From NCBI GenBank assembly GCA_011799875.1, contig CM022298.1, positions 495,917,180 through 495,981,179 of the forward strand: DNA of 64,000 bases, read 5' to 3'. The position numbers were made by a program, and so were the translations under genes. Positions 23,500 to 36,100 of the stretch are shown one piece after another; the first letter of the stretch is position 1; each line of letters starts with the position of its first letter. Origin of the DNA: Thinopyrum elongatum (lineage: Eukaryota > Streptophyta > Magnoliopsida > Poales > Poaceae). The notes beneath the pieces were generated by a model. The model was not told the origin of the DNA. It saw nothing but the letters and a program-made list of their open reading frames with translations, and ran no database searches.

Positions 23500-24254
23500 T
23501 GGACTCACTAGCGATGTGCATGTCGGAGAATAAATAACTTGTAGCATGGAACACGCCGCTAAAATGGCAGAGAGCCAAACAGTGATTCTAGCCAAGTTTC
23601 CTGGAAAGTCGGAACCTAATCTGGTTGAGAATCTCAAGATGATGAGAAATAGCGAAGAATCTTCACAGGAGCTTGGCAAGTGCCATATATCAGAAGCTTC
23701 ATATTTTGTAGCAGACTTCGTGAAGATGTTGACTCTCAAGCATCTACTCCCCAAGGTATCAAATGACGAGGCGTAAAAACACTTTGTTGATCAAGTTGCA
23801 TATAAGGTACATGAATTGGATGCTGAAAATAAAATCTATATGGTAAGCATCTAACCAAACAAGAGGATATATTTGAGCCAACAAAGGATCTAGGTTCAAT
23901 TATTTATGTGATCTAGGTGTTAGTGTTTCTACTATCCCAAAATCCATTTATGATAATCTCAATCTAGGTTCGTTGTTACTAGTGAAATTAAGTTGAACAT
24001 GGCCAATTCTACCTTACACAAGCGTAGGGATTAAGCATGGTGTAGTCATTAAAATTAATGATTGCCCTCTCATTATTGATATGCCTGAACATCCCTTTGC
24101 ACCAACCACACTAGGTAGGCTGTTCTTAAGAACCATTAAAGCTACCATTAACGTTTTTGAAGGAAATGTGAGATTTGATCTTCCATCAAATGATTTTATT
24201 AAACACTTCCCCGGGGAAAATAAGATGAAGATACAAATAGGAGATGGTATAACT
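23500..24254 (+). pseudogene. Degraded Athila-like gypsy gag/protease remnant
   Basis: Short plus-strand reading pieces resemble the protease region of Athila-type gypsy elements. Examples are a VSTIPKS-like piece near 23930 and a GRLFLRTIKA-type piece at 24114-24150, which correspond to VSTISKS and GRPFLCTIGA in the element at 54480-54730. The frame is broken by many stops. A shorter homologous piece is present in duplication unit 2 (about 25370-25450). No LTRs are recognised around it. Confidence 0.6.
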
Positions 24255-24722
24255 CTAAGTGTCCAGCTCCTTGGCGTCGAGGTGGACCGGGGACGGCGCT
24301 GGAGCGTGGTGACGATGGTGGTGGACCGGCGATGGTGCCGGAGCATGGTGATGATGGTGATGGATCGGCGACGGTGCAGGACTGTGGTGATGATGGTGGT
24401 GGATCGGTGATGGAGCCGGAGCTTGGTGATGATGGTGGTGGCCCGGCGAGTGGGCCGGAGCATGGTGATGATGGTGGTGGACCGGCGAGTGGGCCGGAGC
24501 ATGGTGATGATGGTGGTGTCCCCTGTGGGCGGGAGCAGGCGCCGGCGCCAGCCCATGATGGCGATGATGGCTTGGCGCCGGGGCAAGATGGCCATGATGG
24601 TGAGCGGGGCTCGGCGCTTGAGCCGGCGCGTGCTGGTGCTCCTTGTGCGCTGAGGAGAGCGCGACCAGCATGGCCAGCAACAGAGCCATCACCACGGTGG
24701 TTGGCGAGAGAGAAGTCGCCAT
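24255..24722 (-). CDS. His/Pro-rich secreted protein (AGP31-like), copy 2
   Basis: The ORF has 155 codons from the ATG at 24722. Residues 1-25 form a signal peptide (MALLLAMLVALSSA core). Then come a His/Ala/Pro linker and about six tandem repeats of 13 residues built as five or six His followed by APAPSPV or a variant, ending after a short DAKELDT tail at a stop next to the gypsy remnant. Pro in AP/SP context suggests O-glycosylation, and poly-His suggests metal or pectin binding at the cell wall. Family members usually continue into a Cys-containing PAC domain, which is absent here, so the 3' end may have been lost. The frame and promoter are intact. Expression is uncertain. Confidence 0.6.
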   Translation of the reverse strand: MATSLSPTTVVMALLLAMLVALSSAHKEHQHAPAQAPSPAHHHGHLAPAPSHHRHHGLAPAPAPAHRGHHHHHHAPAHSPVHHHHHHAPAHSPGHHHHHQAPAPSPIHHHHHHSPAPSPIHHHHHHAPAPSPVHHHRHHAPAPSPVHLDAKELDT

Positions 24723-25455
24723 GGCAAGAAGATTTGAGAGTGGTGGTGGTGGTGGTATTGTTGTTGTGGCAGTCGGGGAGCGCGTCTATATATAGCGATG
24801 AGCATGCGTATTTGGAAGAGGGGAGCGGGTCGTCGTATTTACTATAGCAAGTGTTCAATCTTCCGCATTAATGCTTACTATAAAAATGTGATTTTGATTT
24901 ATTCATTTCCGATTGTCGAATTCGCTACACAGGAAGGAAATAAATCGGTGCCATTTATTCGTATCGCTGGCAGCATTACAGTACGAAGATATGGACATAT
25001 GACTGTGACCTGTCGAATATCGTGTGAGCCGTTGAGTATATATACGATATTTATATTGCTGGTGGGGGAATATCTCGACCATTTATTAGAAAATCATAAT
25101 TATGACATGATTAATATTATACACATCAACCTGAAAAATGAGAGGAAAAGATCTACGGTGCTTACAGCAGACTGGAGGCAACTGCCGAGGCCCAAGGGGT
25201 TGCATGATTCGTCAAGGTGCTGGCTGCAGCCAACCCAAATGTATTGCACGCTGGATCAACCGATGGCTCTGGGCATGCCGTGCAACGAGCCCAAAAAACT
25301 CCTTTAGGGTGACCTGTAAGATTGTTGGAATAACAACGGTGTGCATGCTTTAGAATAAAGAACTCATAGCATGGAGGCACACTTTGCAAAAATTGCAAAC
25401 ATTGATTCTGGCCAGGTTTGCTGGAAAGCCGGAACGTAATCCGGTTGAGAGTGTC
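24520..25455 (-). repeat. Tandem duplication, unit 2
   Basis: This is the second copy of the unit described at 22433. Its similarity ends near 25455, shortly before a poly-T run. The promoter, TATA box and upstream 450 bp are well conserved. Confidence 0.75.
24787..24795 (-). promoter_or_regulatory. TATA box of His-rich gene copy 2
   Basis: TATATATAG on the plus strand lies about 65-73 bp upstream of the ATG at 24722 and is conserved with copy 1. Confidence 0.6.
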
Positions 25456-25483
25456 CAGACAATGGATGTGAGTCATTGGACAG

Positions 25484-25504
25484 TTTTTTTTTTTTTTTTT
25501 TTTT
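25484..25504. repeat. Poly-T run (21 bases)
   Basis: A homopolymer at the end of the duplicated segment. It could be the A-tail of a minus-strand retroposed fragment or simple slippage. Confidence 0.7.
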
Positions 25505-26779
25505 GCAAACACCCCCACTGCAAGAATATGACACATCCATGATATTATGGCCCGAATGAAAATATTTTCTATCATGAAAGGGACACTTCCATGATAATAA
25601 TTGAGAAAAAAACATGTATCATCATGAATGTTGTGGACACCTAGTTCTACGACAAAAAATGAATTTTACGTCCTGGGCGGGCCAGAGGCACATCTGCACG
25701 ACGTTCTTTGGACAGAACCCGAGCGAGTCCGTCGCTTACTGAACCCGATCGATGGATCTCTTGTCTTACTGAACCCGAGCGATCCCTCCTGCTCTGGCGA
25801 CATGGGGCGAGTGATACGTCTCAAACGTATGTATAATATTTTTACTGTTTCATGCTATTATATTGTTCATGAAATTTTAGGAAATTTCAAAAAAAATGTT
25901 AGTTTTCTGGAACCGCAGCCCCAAATCCCAAATGTGGTATTTTTATGCAAGTGCTCTGCACACGATTGCTAACGCACGATTTGTGCCCGACGGGATTACA
26001 AGTCACACAGATTAAACAAACTAGGTAATCCAATGGTGTACGAACGTTGTCGTGTGTGGATAGTGCGTGGAATCTATCATGTGCATAGCAGTGCTCGTAT
26101 TTTTATGCTATTTAGTCCACTCAATCTTTCTCCATACAACTTTCCTAATCCTCATTTATCCATGAAACGTTTGTAGGCATTTCAAAACAGAAAGACATGA
26201 TCCATCCATGCTACGCTATTTTTAAGTACACTACACAATTGCCGGTGCTGCAAAGGGAGTATAATTATTCTATTAGATTAGCCCGTGAGTGCACGTCTAT
26301 TAATATATTATTGCGCTAAAATCTTAGCAAGTTTTTGTATGCAATCATCATGATTTACCTATCATTTTATTGTTAAGAACTTATTTGGTAAGAATTTGAT
26401 GACTTACCAAACAAATATGTTTTTTATTTTAATAAGTTAATAAAACTCGAGACACTTGATTCTAATTTAGGGAGAATGGATGAAAAAGAAATCAGACATG
26501 AGAGTAAAAAGTCGAAGAGAAGGAAAGAGTCAAACGTATATAAGAAAGGTTGAACGAAAGAAAATGAAATGGGAACCTTACGTTCTTTTTATAAGTAGTA
26601 AGTAACGATCAGATAGCGGTACTTCAATGATTTGCAGGAATATAATTTAGTACTTTTACTACATTTGCCGGGTCAAGTCAATCCTTCCACATAAGTCCCT
26701 TCGATGTCAAAACTTCCGCACACTGATGCCACTTAGCCGTTCAGTCCAAGAAATTCCCCCTCCTTAAAATTGTCAATGC
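25505..26779. other. Intergenic region with a short gypsy-LTR-like start
   Basis: No convincing gene. At 25811 a TGATACGTCTCAAACGTATG sequence matches the start of the LTR type seen at 48609, 49050 and 57364, but similarity fades within about 60 bp. The rest (25860-26779) is AT-rich and I recognise nothing in it. Confidence 0.5.
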
Positions 26780-27127
26780 ATTATTGAAAGATTACAACAG
26801 CATTACAACAGAAAAAACTTGTTCTCTGGTGGAGCACACACCTCCTAGTACACCCTACATCAACGAAACAAAACAGAGTTACAGATATAGTTTATGTACA
26901 CAACGAACTGGATGGTGCCGCGAGGCGGTGCAGTCAGTCAGTGGGCAAACAATGCAGATACAAATCTCGTCCCTTTGTATGCAGCACTCTACTAATGCCT
27001 CCTCACTCCAGTAGACCCAAATATCCTTAGCAACTGCAATTTTTGCATATGGGTACCACAGCTGTATGACCTGAGAGGATTCTTCTCGATGGACGGAGCT
27101 GAGATGTTAAACAAGGACTGACTACTG
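26780..27127 (-). other. ARI: Probable 3' UTR of the ARIADNE gene
   Basis: This sequence follows the stop codon at 27128-27130. An AATAAT-like polyadenylation signal lies near 26779 on the minus strand. The end point is inferred. Confidence 0.45.
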
Positions 27128-30100
27128 CTATCGGTGTTGGTGGTCACAAGCCTGGCAGGCCTTGGCCGATCTGGGGTTTACATATGTACACTGATCACAC
27201 GTCCAAATGTTGCTATCGTCCACACCACGGCTGGAGCTGCCTGATTTGGAGCCGGCAGCGGATGCCCTGTTCTTGCCACTCTTGCACTTACCAAGGCTCT
27301 TAGAAGTAGTGTTCTTGATGCCCGTGCTTTGGCTAGTAGAAGGTCCAACGTCATTTAATCCAGTCTCCAGTGCCCGGACGAGATTCTCAAAATAATTGCG
27401 AGTCACGCTGTAAAATACCCCGCAGGAAAATGTCAGAGGAAACACATGGTTATGGATGACCAAGTCGTCAGTAGAAAATGAATGAGCAGTTCTGCTAATT
27501 CTAAAGTCGACTGAGATTTTCTCAAGCACTTTTCACTAAACTGAAGGTGTACTTTTCTAGATCAGTTGAGACTTAAGAAAATCTCAATCGGCTTAGACAG
27601 AGACATAAATGAATGAAGCAAAAAAAAAACACTTCATAGGTATGCATAGCATCTATATCTATACCAATATAAAAAGACCCAAAGGGGCAGATCCAATTGA
27701 TCTCGGCCATCAAACTAAGTCAATCCAACGACCTAGACTGTTCCAATGGCGAGCGTTCAACATGTTTAACGTGCAATTAATATCATACCAAATATTGCAC
27801 TAATCACAGAATTAACACACAAATAATAGCATACCTAATATCCGCGTGCAATTAATATATTGCCTAAATATTAACGTGTGTTGCACGTGCGCATTTACTA
27901 GTCACAACAAAGGATAGAACATATGTAAAGGTGATCCAAATTACCTAGTTAATCCAGCCAACTTTGTACGGAAGTCATTGAAATCTTTTGAAGGGGACTC
28001 GGCTTCAAGGTATATTTGAAGTTCTTTCTCTGCACACTGATGCAGCCGCTCCAAACCTGATTCAGCCTCACCTATATGCATACACACAAAGCAGAAATCA
28101 GATGAGTAGCATATGCTTATATATTATCGATGATAGTAAAACTACAAACCTTGCAGATATTCGAAAAACTGTCTTTTGGCATGTTCATGCTCTGGGAGGT
28201 AATAACCATAAGCATATGTCCACTTCAATACCCTCCTACACTCAACAATCTACATTTCAAAATTAAACCCAGTCATGAGAGGAACAACACTTGAGACCTA
28301 AATTTGGGAATAATAACACCCGTGAAGTAATACCTGCAGCCATGCCTCTATGATGAACTTGAGCTGTGACTCAGGTTGACTTTGTATATCACTTAACTTT
28401 TCAAGCTGAGAAATATTTGCAGAAATCAGTCTTAGGAGTCCTGGACAGGCTGAGGTAAGCTATAATAAAAGCAGTGAAATGAACAGTGAGTGTCACATAT
28501 ATTGATATACCTTGTCATTCTGCAGACTCTGAAGGTCTCCTAATGCCTTTTGCCTTGACTACATCATGAAGAAAAAAAGTGTCAAAGCAACCAGGGTTAC
28601 GAGATTACATGATCTAACAGGTAAAGATATAACAAGAATATTCCTGTCACCCTGTCTACACGAAACAGCACCTAAATCAGCATTGACTTGATATCGACAT
28701 CTGAACACAAGGAGAAAAATTCCTTTACACAAGAAACTGCATTATTGTCAGCATTTCTATAATTGATTATAAATTATTAACAGGTTTAACATTGGACAAA
28801 TAGGTGAAATTAAGAAGAACGATGCAGCACAATGCCACTTCCATGATATTTGGCGTGAAACAAGTTCGCTATCTCTCCTCTTTTTAAAGAAAAAAACATA
28901 GATTGATCCTCTCAAGCTAGCCAATCAACCAAGAACTCTATCATCTCAGGCAGTTCAAAACTAACACTTCAAAAAATTCTAAACAATTATCCTGCACGCT
29001 CAACAGAAGTGCCTTATGTTTATTTGTCCGCCAAAAATGATGCAAGGATGGCAAAGCAAAAGACAAAAATGGTGAACCCTAGCTAAGCTAACAGAATAAT
29101 TGTCTACTTCAAAAGGTACAAATCGTCACTATGAATCCTAGTAATGTTCTGTACATGCTGCTTTTTTCATAACGAATAACTTACTGACTGATTAGCTGCC
29201 CATCGTTCATAATAATGTGTATATCTCTCAAGGGAGTTCTTCGCCATTTCTCTTCTCCTTTCAGATTCATCATACTGTAACCACAACAAAACAGATAGAA
29301 CATGTCATTATATCTTTAGGTAATGAAGTAAACATCTAGGATCACAATCATTACCGCTCCTTCTTGTCTTGCTGCCTCATAACGGTTACAAGCATAAAAT
29401 CCACCAGTCCTCTCTCCATGCTCCGACCATGAACCAAGACACAGCCTACATTATGCGCAAATATCATTTCAGCTATAGGAGATTTCGAGTGCAAAAAACA
29501 GAACACAGAAAAGAAGAATGATTGTATACCAGCAAAACTCAAATTTACATGGAGGTGTGCATGTGATATGCATGCATCCCTGGTTTTTCTCAATAGGCCG
29601 CTTGCACTTAGGGCAAGGCTTTGAGTTAGCCAGTATCCTGAAACCATACCCAACAGTTAGGAAGATAACAGTACAGTTCACACCTGAAAAAAACGAGACT
29701 AAAAGATACTCCCTCTGTTCCATAATAGGTGTCGTGGTTTTAGTTCAAATTTAAACTAAAACTACGACACTTATTATGGAACTGAGGGAGTATAATTTAT
29801 CAGATCCATCATACAACTGGCCAAATACTTCAAATTTTTACAACTCCGAACATTAGTGGTTTTAGAAGATCATGATGTTATTACAATAATAATGACATCC
29901 AAGCTAAAAAAACTCTCCTCGACCCTATCTCTCTCTTCACCTACCTGGTTGGCTAGCATGATCACCACAGCAGGATGCAGTGCGTCCCACCAGGAGATCA
30001 AGGACGATTGTCCAACTACCATAAAAAATAACAATCCACATTATCTAGCTAAAGCTTACAATATCCGCAACACACCCCATCTCATAATAATAATCATAAG

Positions 30101-33100
30101 ACTCTGCACATGCACAATATTGAAGTGATCAAAATGGATGCAAGGTGATATAGTGGTACAACTTGGGTGCGGGGGTAGACTTTATCATTGATTAACATGC
30201 CAAGTGTCGAAAATAATATTCTAGTTCCAGATTGAGAATAAGCAAAGTAAGTCATCCTACAATACCAATTCATATTCTCAGACTCTGCGCTGTTCTTGAG
30301 GATCCACTTTGAAACAGTGGCACAGTCTACTGGACGATGAGCTTCCTCAGTGCACTGCAAGATTTATTTCAGATAGTTTATATTCTGCCTATTATGAGAT
30401 AAACGAATTAATCGGTCAAATACTCACATTCCAACAGAACCCATATGAACAATTGCAATTAACATCATAGCTGCCACTGCCCACGACAAATTCTACTGCA
30501 TATTCACATCCAGGAGCAGGACACCACTTTGTCTGTTACACATAGAAATGCCTTTAATCAACAGTATAGTAAAATAAAACATTTATATTATTAGTTCAAG
30601 AGTTGGCTAAATATGGCAGTTGATCGTTCTGTTGTGTCATTCATTACAATTACCAATTAACTACACCCTTTCAAAATGTGAAAACAATTGCATATAAGAA
30701 TAACGGTTGTTGAAAAATATAAACACTACCAAAGTTCAATATTCACATTGTCAACAAATAAATATCTTCATAAATCTGAATATCAGCTCCACATCATTTC
30801 ATTGTTCATGGTTACAATACCTCTATATCAAGCTATAGCAACTTACCTTTCGATTATCCTCGATGTAAGATCTGCGAAGATATCGCCCATACTTTTCCTT
30901 ATCCTCTTCATTAGCCAGCGAATTAACCATATCTTGTCCAACTGCGGCAGCACAGGACGGATCAGGACATCTCAACATCAGACATCCTGGACCATCATTT
31001 ATAGCAGTGCTAATGTAACCTGTCAATGCACATGAAACTTTAAGCAGTGACATCATAATATCATAGGTCGATTATATAGCTATTAATGCAAAAGGGTAAA
31101 ACAGGGTACAGAGAAACACCACCAATCAATCGCACTGAAACTTTTATACGATGAGTCTCTAGTGTAAGTGATCAGCTTCTCCATTTAGGACTAGATTGTT
31201 ACATCCACAAGCAAGTGGACCTTTCCACGGAAAAGTATAGCAAATCTCACAAGGATGCAACTCATTTACAGTATAACAAAGATGTAACTGATGGTAATCA
31301 CTTCGAAGACCTTAAGCATAGTGAACATTTGTTTAAGCAAGCTTTTTAGGTAGCCATAACATCTGTGAAAAGAACATCTGAGAAATTGAATGCACAAAAG
31401 AGCATGCCATGCCAGCAAGTAAAGTGGTTGCAGAAGAATGTAATTACGAGGTATCGTATCATTGACTATCACCACCCCAGTATACGGCTACAGAGAAATG
31501 ACAGTTCATGGTTTGTTACAATATGAGCATGAAAACAGAAAGCATGATTCCACACAACAAAGAATTTAGGGTGTGTTTGGTTTCAGACATGAACTGGAAT
31601 GACATGGGTCGGACCCGTTCCTGGGCCTTGTTCTGCCGTTTGGTATACAACTGGAATGGAACCCACTCGTTCCCACCAAACGAATATTCGGCCCAGATCC
31701 GGAATGCAGCAATACCTTCAAATCAGAGGAATCACGCGGAACCTGTCGCGCACTCCTCTCCCTCTCTCGTGCGACGCCTCTCCTCGTCTCTCTTCCTCCC
31801 TTGATCTGCGCCGCCAGGCCTCCTCCTTCAATCTGCGTCGCCGGCCACTCCCACCGCATCCTCGCGCTAGCGCTGCTCGCCGTTGCGCTCGCAGCCGCCC
31901 TGGCCGCGTCCCAGCCGGGCGCACCTGAGGCGGCCCATTCGACGTCCTTATCCTCAAGGCATCCCCTCCAACGACGGCAGCCGGGATGGCACGGATCCGG
32001 CCTTCACCAGGGCAACGACGGCAGTACGACGACAACGGCGAGCAGGAAATATGCGCCCCCCTATCTGTCTTTCGGGTGGAGTACAGGCAGCAGCAGATCG
32101 CGTGGCCGTTGGCTTGTCTGCCTTCTGCTTTCGATGGTGGTGGAAGGGGCAGTAGCCAGCTTGCCGGTGGTGGCCACACCTGGGCAGCAACAGCAACGAG
32201 GAAGGAGCGGCCGGGGCACCAAGCAGCGCAAGTAGCAGAGAGGAAGCGGCAGCGTTGGCAAGCATCAGCGGCGGCAAGCACAAAAGCTGGGACAAGTGAA
32301 GCAACTGGTTTTTTCTAGCTTGTCATTCCTTGATTAATGCTTCATCTATGTGCTCTGTGTTGAGATTCTGACAAATTTTGATGCCATTAGAACTAGGGTA
32401 ATCTAGATTTTGGGACTTAATTAATATTTTTTGTCTATTCTTGGAAAAAAAGTAGTGATGATAAATTTTGTAGACATCAGATTATATGTGGATGATAAAT
32501 CATTGTGCAATTGAAATGTATTTCGCATAATTTTTGTTAAACATAAAAAGGTTGTAACTGTTCATATTGTACATTTGCATGTTAGAGATAATCTCCAAAT
32601 CCATTTCATTCCAATTCTCCAAACTAAACGCTGAAATATAACCATTATATTCCACATTTTATCCCCAACCAAACACAGGAACAGAACCAACCCATTCCGG
32701 TGGAATGGGACCATGACATTCCATCCCACTTCGTTCTTAAACCAAACACACCCTTAAGGTCCATATACAGAGGAGTATTTAAAGAACAGGTTGACCAACC
32801 TCTCCAGCATACACTACAGAAAGGATGTCCACATGCGGCAGCACTCATTGATGCATGGGGGCAATTTTCGAAACAAATTCCACAAGCCAGCTGTTATGAA
32901 GTGAACAAACTGTATAAGTTGAATATTTAAGAGCATCAAATGTTTTACATAAGCTTTTGTAGAAATTAGAAACCATTGAAAACAGGCAAGAGAAATGGCA
33001 TAAAAATGGCACATGCGCATGACGCTCACAATGCATAGCAAGTGCAAAGCTACTATGTTCTAATGCATGTACACTGCAAACCTGCAACGATAAAAGCATG

Positions 33101-36100
33101 TTAGCCGATACCTTTTTAAAACAATCTGAGCTGGTGGCCATGCATACTGATACAAGTAGGTGCTAAGATACTGGGAAGTGGCAAATATGAAAGCCTGTAC
33201 CAAATAATTGACTGACTACAGTAAGTGTGCTTGTATTTTATATGCTTTATGTACACTTTTTTCAGCATCCACAACTCATCCTACAAATGGTAATGGGGGG
33301 AATAGAAATATTTGGGAACACTAGGTAGCTCAGAAATGCTTGTACCACAGCAATTCCCAACAACTACTATATGACTCGAAAAAATGAAATATACTTAGTG
33401 AAATGAAAAAACAAGTTCAATTAATTGAGGTAGTGATGTACTTCTCTGTCATTTGGCATTTCAATGCACTTCTCCGGAAAACCAACAACCTTGCGAACAC
33501 GTTCTTCATCAACGAACCATTCATCATGCACCTTACTAACACTCCTGTGGGGAAAAACATTAAATGAGAAAGTGGAATTAACAACCGACATAAGATCACA
33601 AGGAGAAATGAAGTACATATATATGGGCAAGTAGCATTTGATGTATACAGCTATGACCACTTCAGCTAATAGGCTAAAAACCAAAAGCAGTGAAAATAAA
33701 CTTCCATGGATGAACTATCCATGTGCCAGAACCATGAGTTGGTCTTGAGGTCTTATGGGTTTCACCTCTAGCCTACCCCAACTTGTTTGGGACTAAAGGC
33801 TTTGTTGTTGTTGTTGTTGTGGATGAACTATTGCAAACATAACTTGGTTTGGAAAAAATGACACGGATTCCTAAGTACCACTGTTTTTACCATAATATGT
33901 TGTCCTAACTCACAAACCTAAATGTTATGGAAATGTATTTTGTGATGAATCTAATTATGGAGTCAATCCAGAAATTTTTATATATAGGACAGTCAAACTT
34001 AAGTGTTGACAATCATGGATTCCAGGACATCTTATATTTGCAATATGGGTAAGATAAAGATAATAGCAACTCGATAACCCAGCTTTGCAACACATCTACA
34101 CCTTAATAACCTGCTGCACGCATATACCTTTTGTGTCCGAATCGGTCAAACATAACTGTAGCAATACAGAAATGTAATTGGGTCTCAGAGTACAAGAATC
34201 TAAAAGCCACGGCGATATCCAAGTATCTAACAACCCCAAAAAAGGAGCAGATCACTATAGGGCAAGGTGAGGGCAATGGATGTTACCAGTTATAGCTGCG
34301 AAGAAGAGCACATGCTTCCGACTTTGAAATTGAGAGAACAGTTGAAACCCTATTTATGTCATCCTCTTGCCGCTGCTTTATACCAGCTTCACTCAATATG
34401 CAGTAATTTTGCTGGTGCACAAAACAAGTGAATGACGATAAGAATAGCAGGGCATGAAGGTCGAATAAGCAATGAGAAACATTGAGCTGAGAGCGATTAA
34501 TTTCACAAGTCAATATAAATAGTATCAAATGCAACCACTTAAGCAACACATTATGATTACTAAATAAATTAAAACTATTGATGACCAGAAAAATCTAATG
34601 CATTATTTGAAGGTAGAACAGTGCTATTCTGACTTGGCAAACAACCTAACCTACTTTTCTAATGCAACTTTGAAGATTGTTGACCAAGTTTGACCTAGAT
34701 GTAGCTTCTCTGAGAGACCAGTTTATTTAATTTACAGGCTTATGTTGGAATAGCCAATGCTTTTTTAGGAAGCCAAAAGCTGGAATTTGGCTTTCAGAGC
34801 ACATTATTTAGTTTGTTTCATGTTTGTGAAGCTGGAAGCACAACAGAACAGACACTTAAGGAACAAATAGTAACTTATCAGGTTATCCTTCCATAAAACA
34901 TTCCTTATACCTCCAACACATATACCAATCAAAGCAGAGACTGATATCGGAAAGCAACTGAAACTTCTTCACAAGAACTTGGTTGAGTGCACAAGGCAGG
35001 GTTGGGCCGGCCTAATGACAGGAATTCTCGATGGTCAGACAGTTGATGGATCAGCAGAAGGCAATGCCACTCATCTATGACTATGTACACGTGTAGAGTA
35101 AAGACAGCAACTAGTGGTGAAAATGGCCAGGGCAATGGATTACCTCAATGGCTGGGAGCTTGGAAAGGAGGCAGATAAAGGTTTCAGGGGAGGGGATAAT
35201 GACAACTGAAAAGCGAGGTCTGTGTTGCTAGGTCAATAAGGAAGGTAGTGGTATGGAGAGAAGTGGAACAACAAGAAACCACGTAAGCTACTCAAGTTTG
35301 CCAGATAATGAAGCTACCCAAGTTAGGAAGTTCGGCGACTAAAACAAGAGGGAAACCCAGGGAAAAGAAGTAACTAACAGATGAACCACTATATCCTAAT
35401 GCCATCATCTCTGTTGACGTCCGCCCATAAAAACTTTGCTTTGGAACTGGGAGGAGCTCCGCTAGATTTTGGCAACGTGGTGTGGTACAGCAGGTCAGCA
35501 ATTCTTTTTGCCATTGTCAAGTTCTAAGTGCCCCATACATCAATAGGTTTTGAACATGGATATGTGGGATAAAAATGACTAGCATTGTGTAGACATCCAA
35601 AATTTAGACATTGAAGAATTGCATGGCAGCTCATATACTCTGTGATTTGGCATTTAATTAGTAGGGTACATGCATACCGCCCTAGAGCCTACCTTGTTTT
35701 GGTCCATCATGACTTTTTTTTCTTATAACATCATGACTTACCATTTGCTGGTAATTAAACTTTTATGTGTAAAGTTATAAATTACATCCCAAACAAAGTT
35801 GTCATCGTAATTCACAATATTGCATCATCTCGTTATTTACTTTGATGAATTTAGTATTTGCTTGTCTAGGACAAAGTATCGGCAGTCAGGTGGCCAAAAT
35901 GTATATTATTCGTCAACAATGTTGACTGCGTTATTTATAATCCTGGATCCACCACTGCTCGCACACAAAAAATAAATATTCCCCGGAGGCCCTATCTTGC
36001 ACCAACACATATTTATTGAGGATGACGGCCAATGCAAGGGCAAGGCCATTCGCCCGAGCCACAGCCCAGTCTACTAGAGAAGGAAGGCCGTAGCAGTAGC

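Larger units (their letters stand above)
22433..23660 (-). repeat. Tandem duplication, unit 1
   Basis: This unit matches 24520-25455 in the same order and orientation: coding start, TATA region, about 450 bp of upstream sequence (including ATTAATATTATACACATC), and then a gypsy gag-like remnant. The offset between the two start codons is 2087 bp. Similarity is interrupted by small indels. Confidence 0.75.

Noticed and set aside
24014..24858. Several long overlapping ORFs on both strands around the His-rich gene
   Set aside because: The repeat composition of the His/Pro codons opens all frames. Only the 24255-24722 frame has a signal peptide, start and promoter.
25811..25870. A complete gypsy LTR starting at 25811
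   Set aside because: Only the first 50-60 bases resemble the TGATACGTC LTR start. No end, partner or TSD was found.
31718..32318. Overlapping ORFs in the Harbinger-type element as real genes
   Set aside because: GC-rich sequence opens frames on both strands. No domain, start context or splice structure is recognised.
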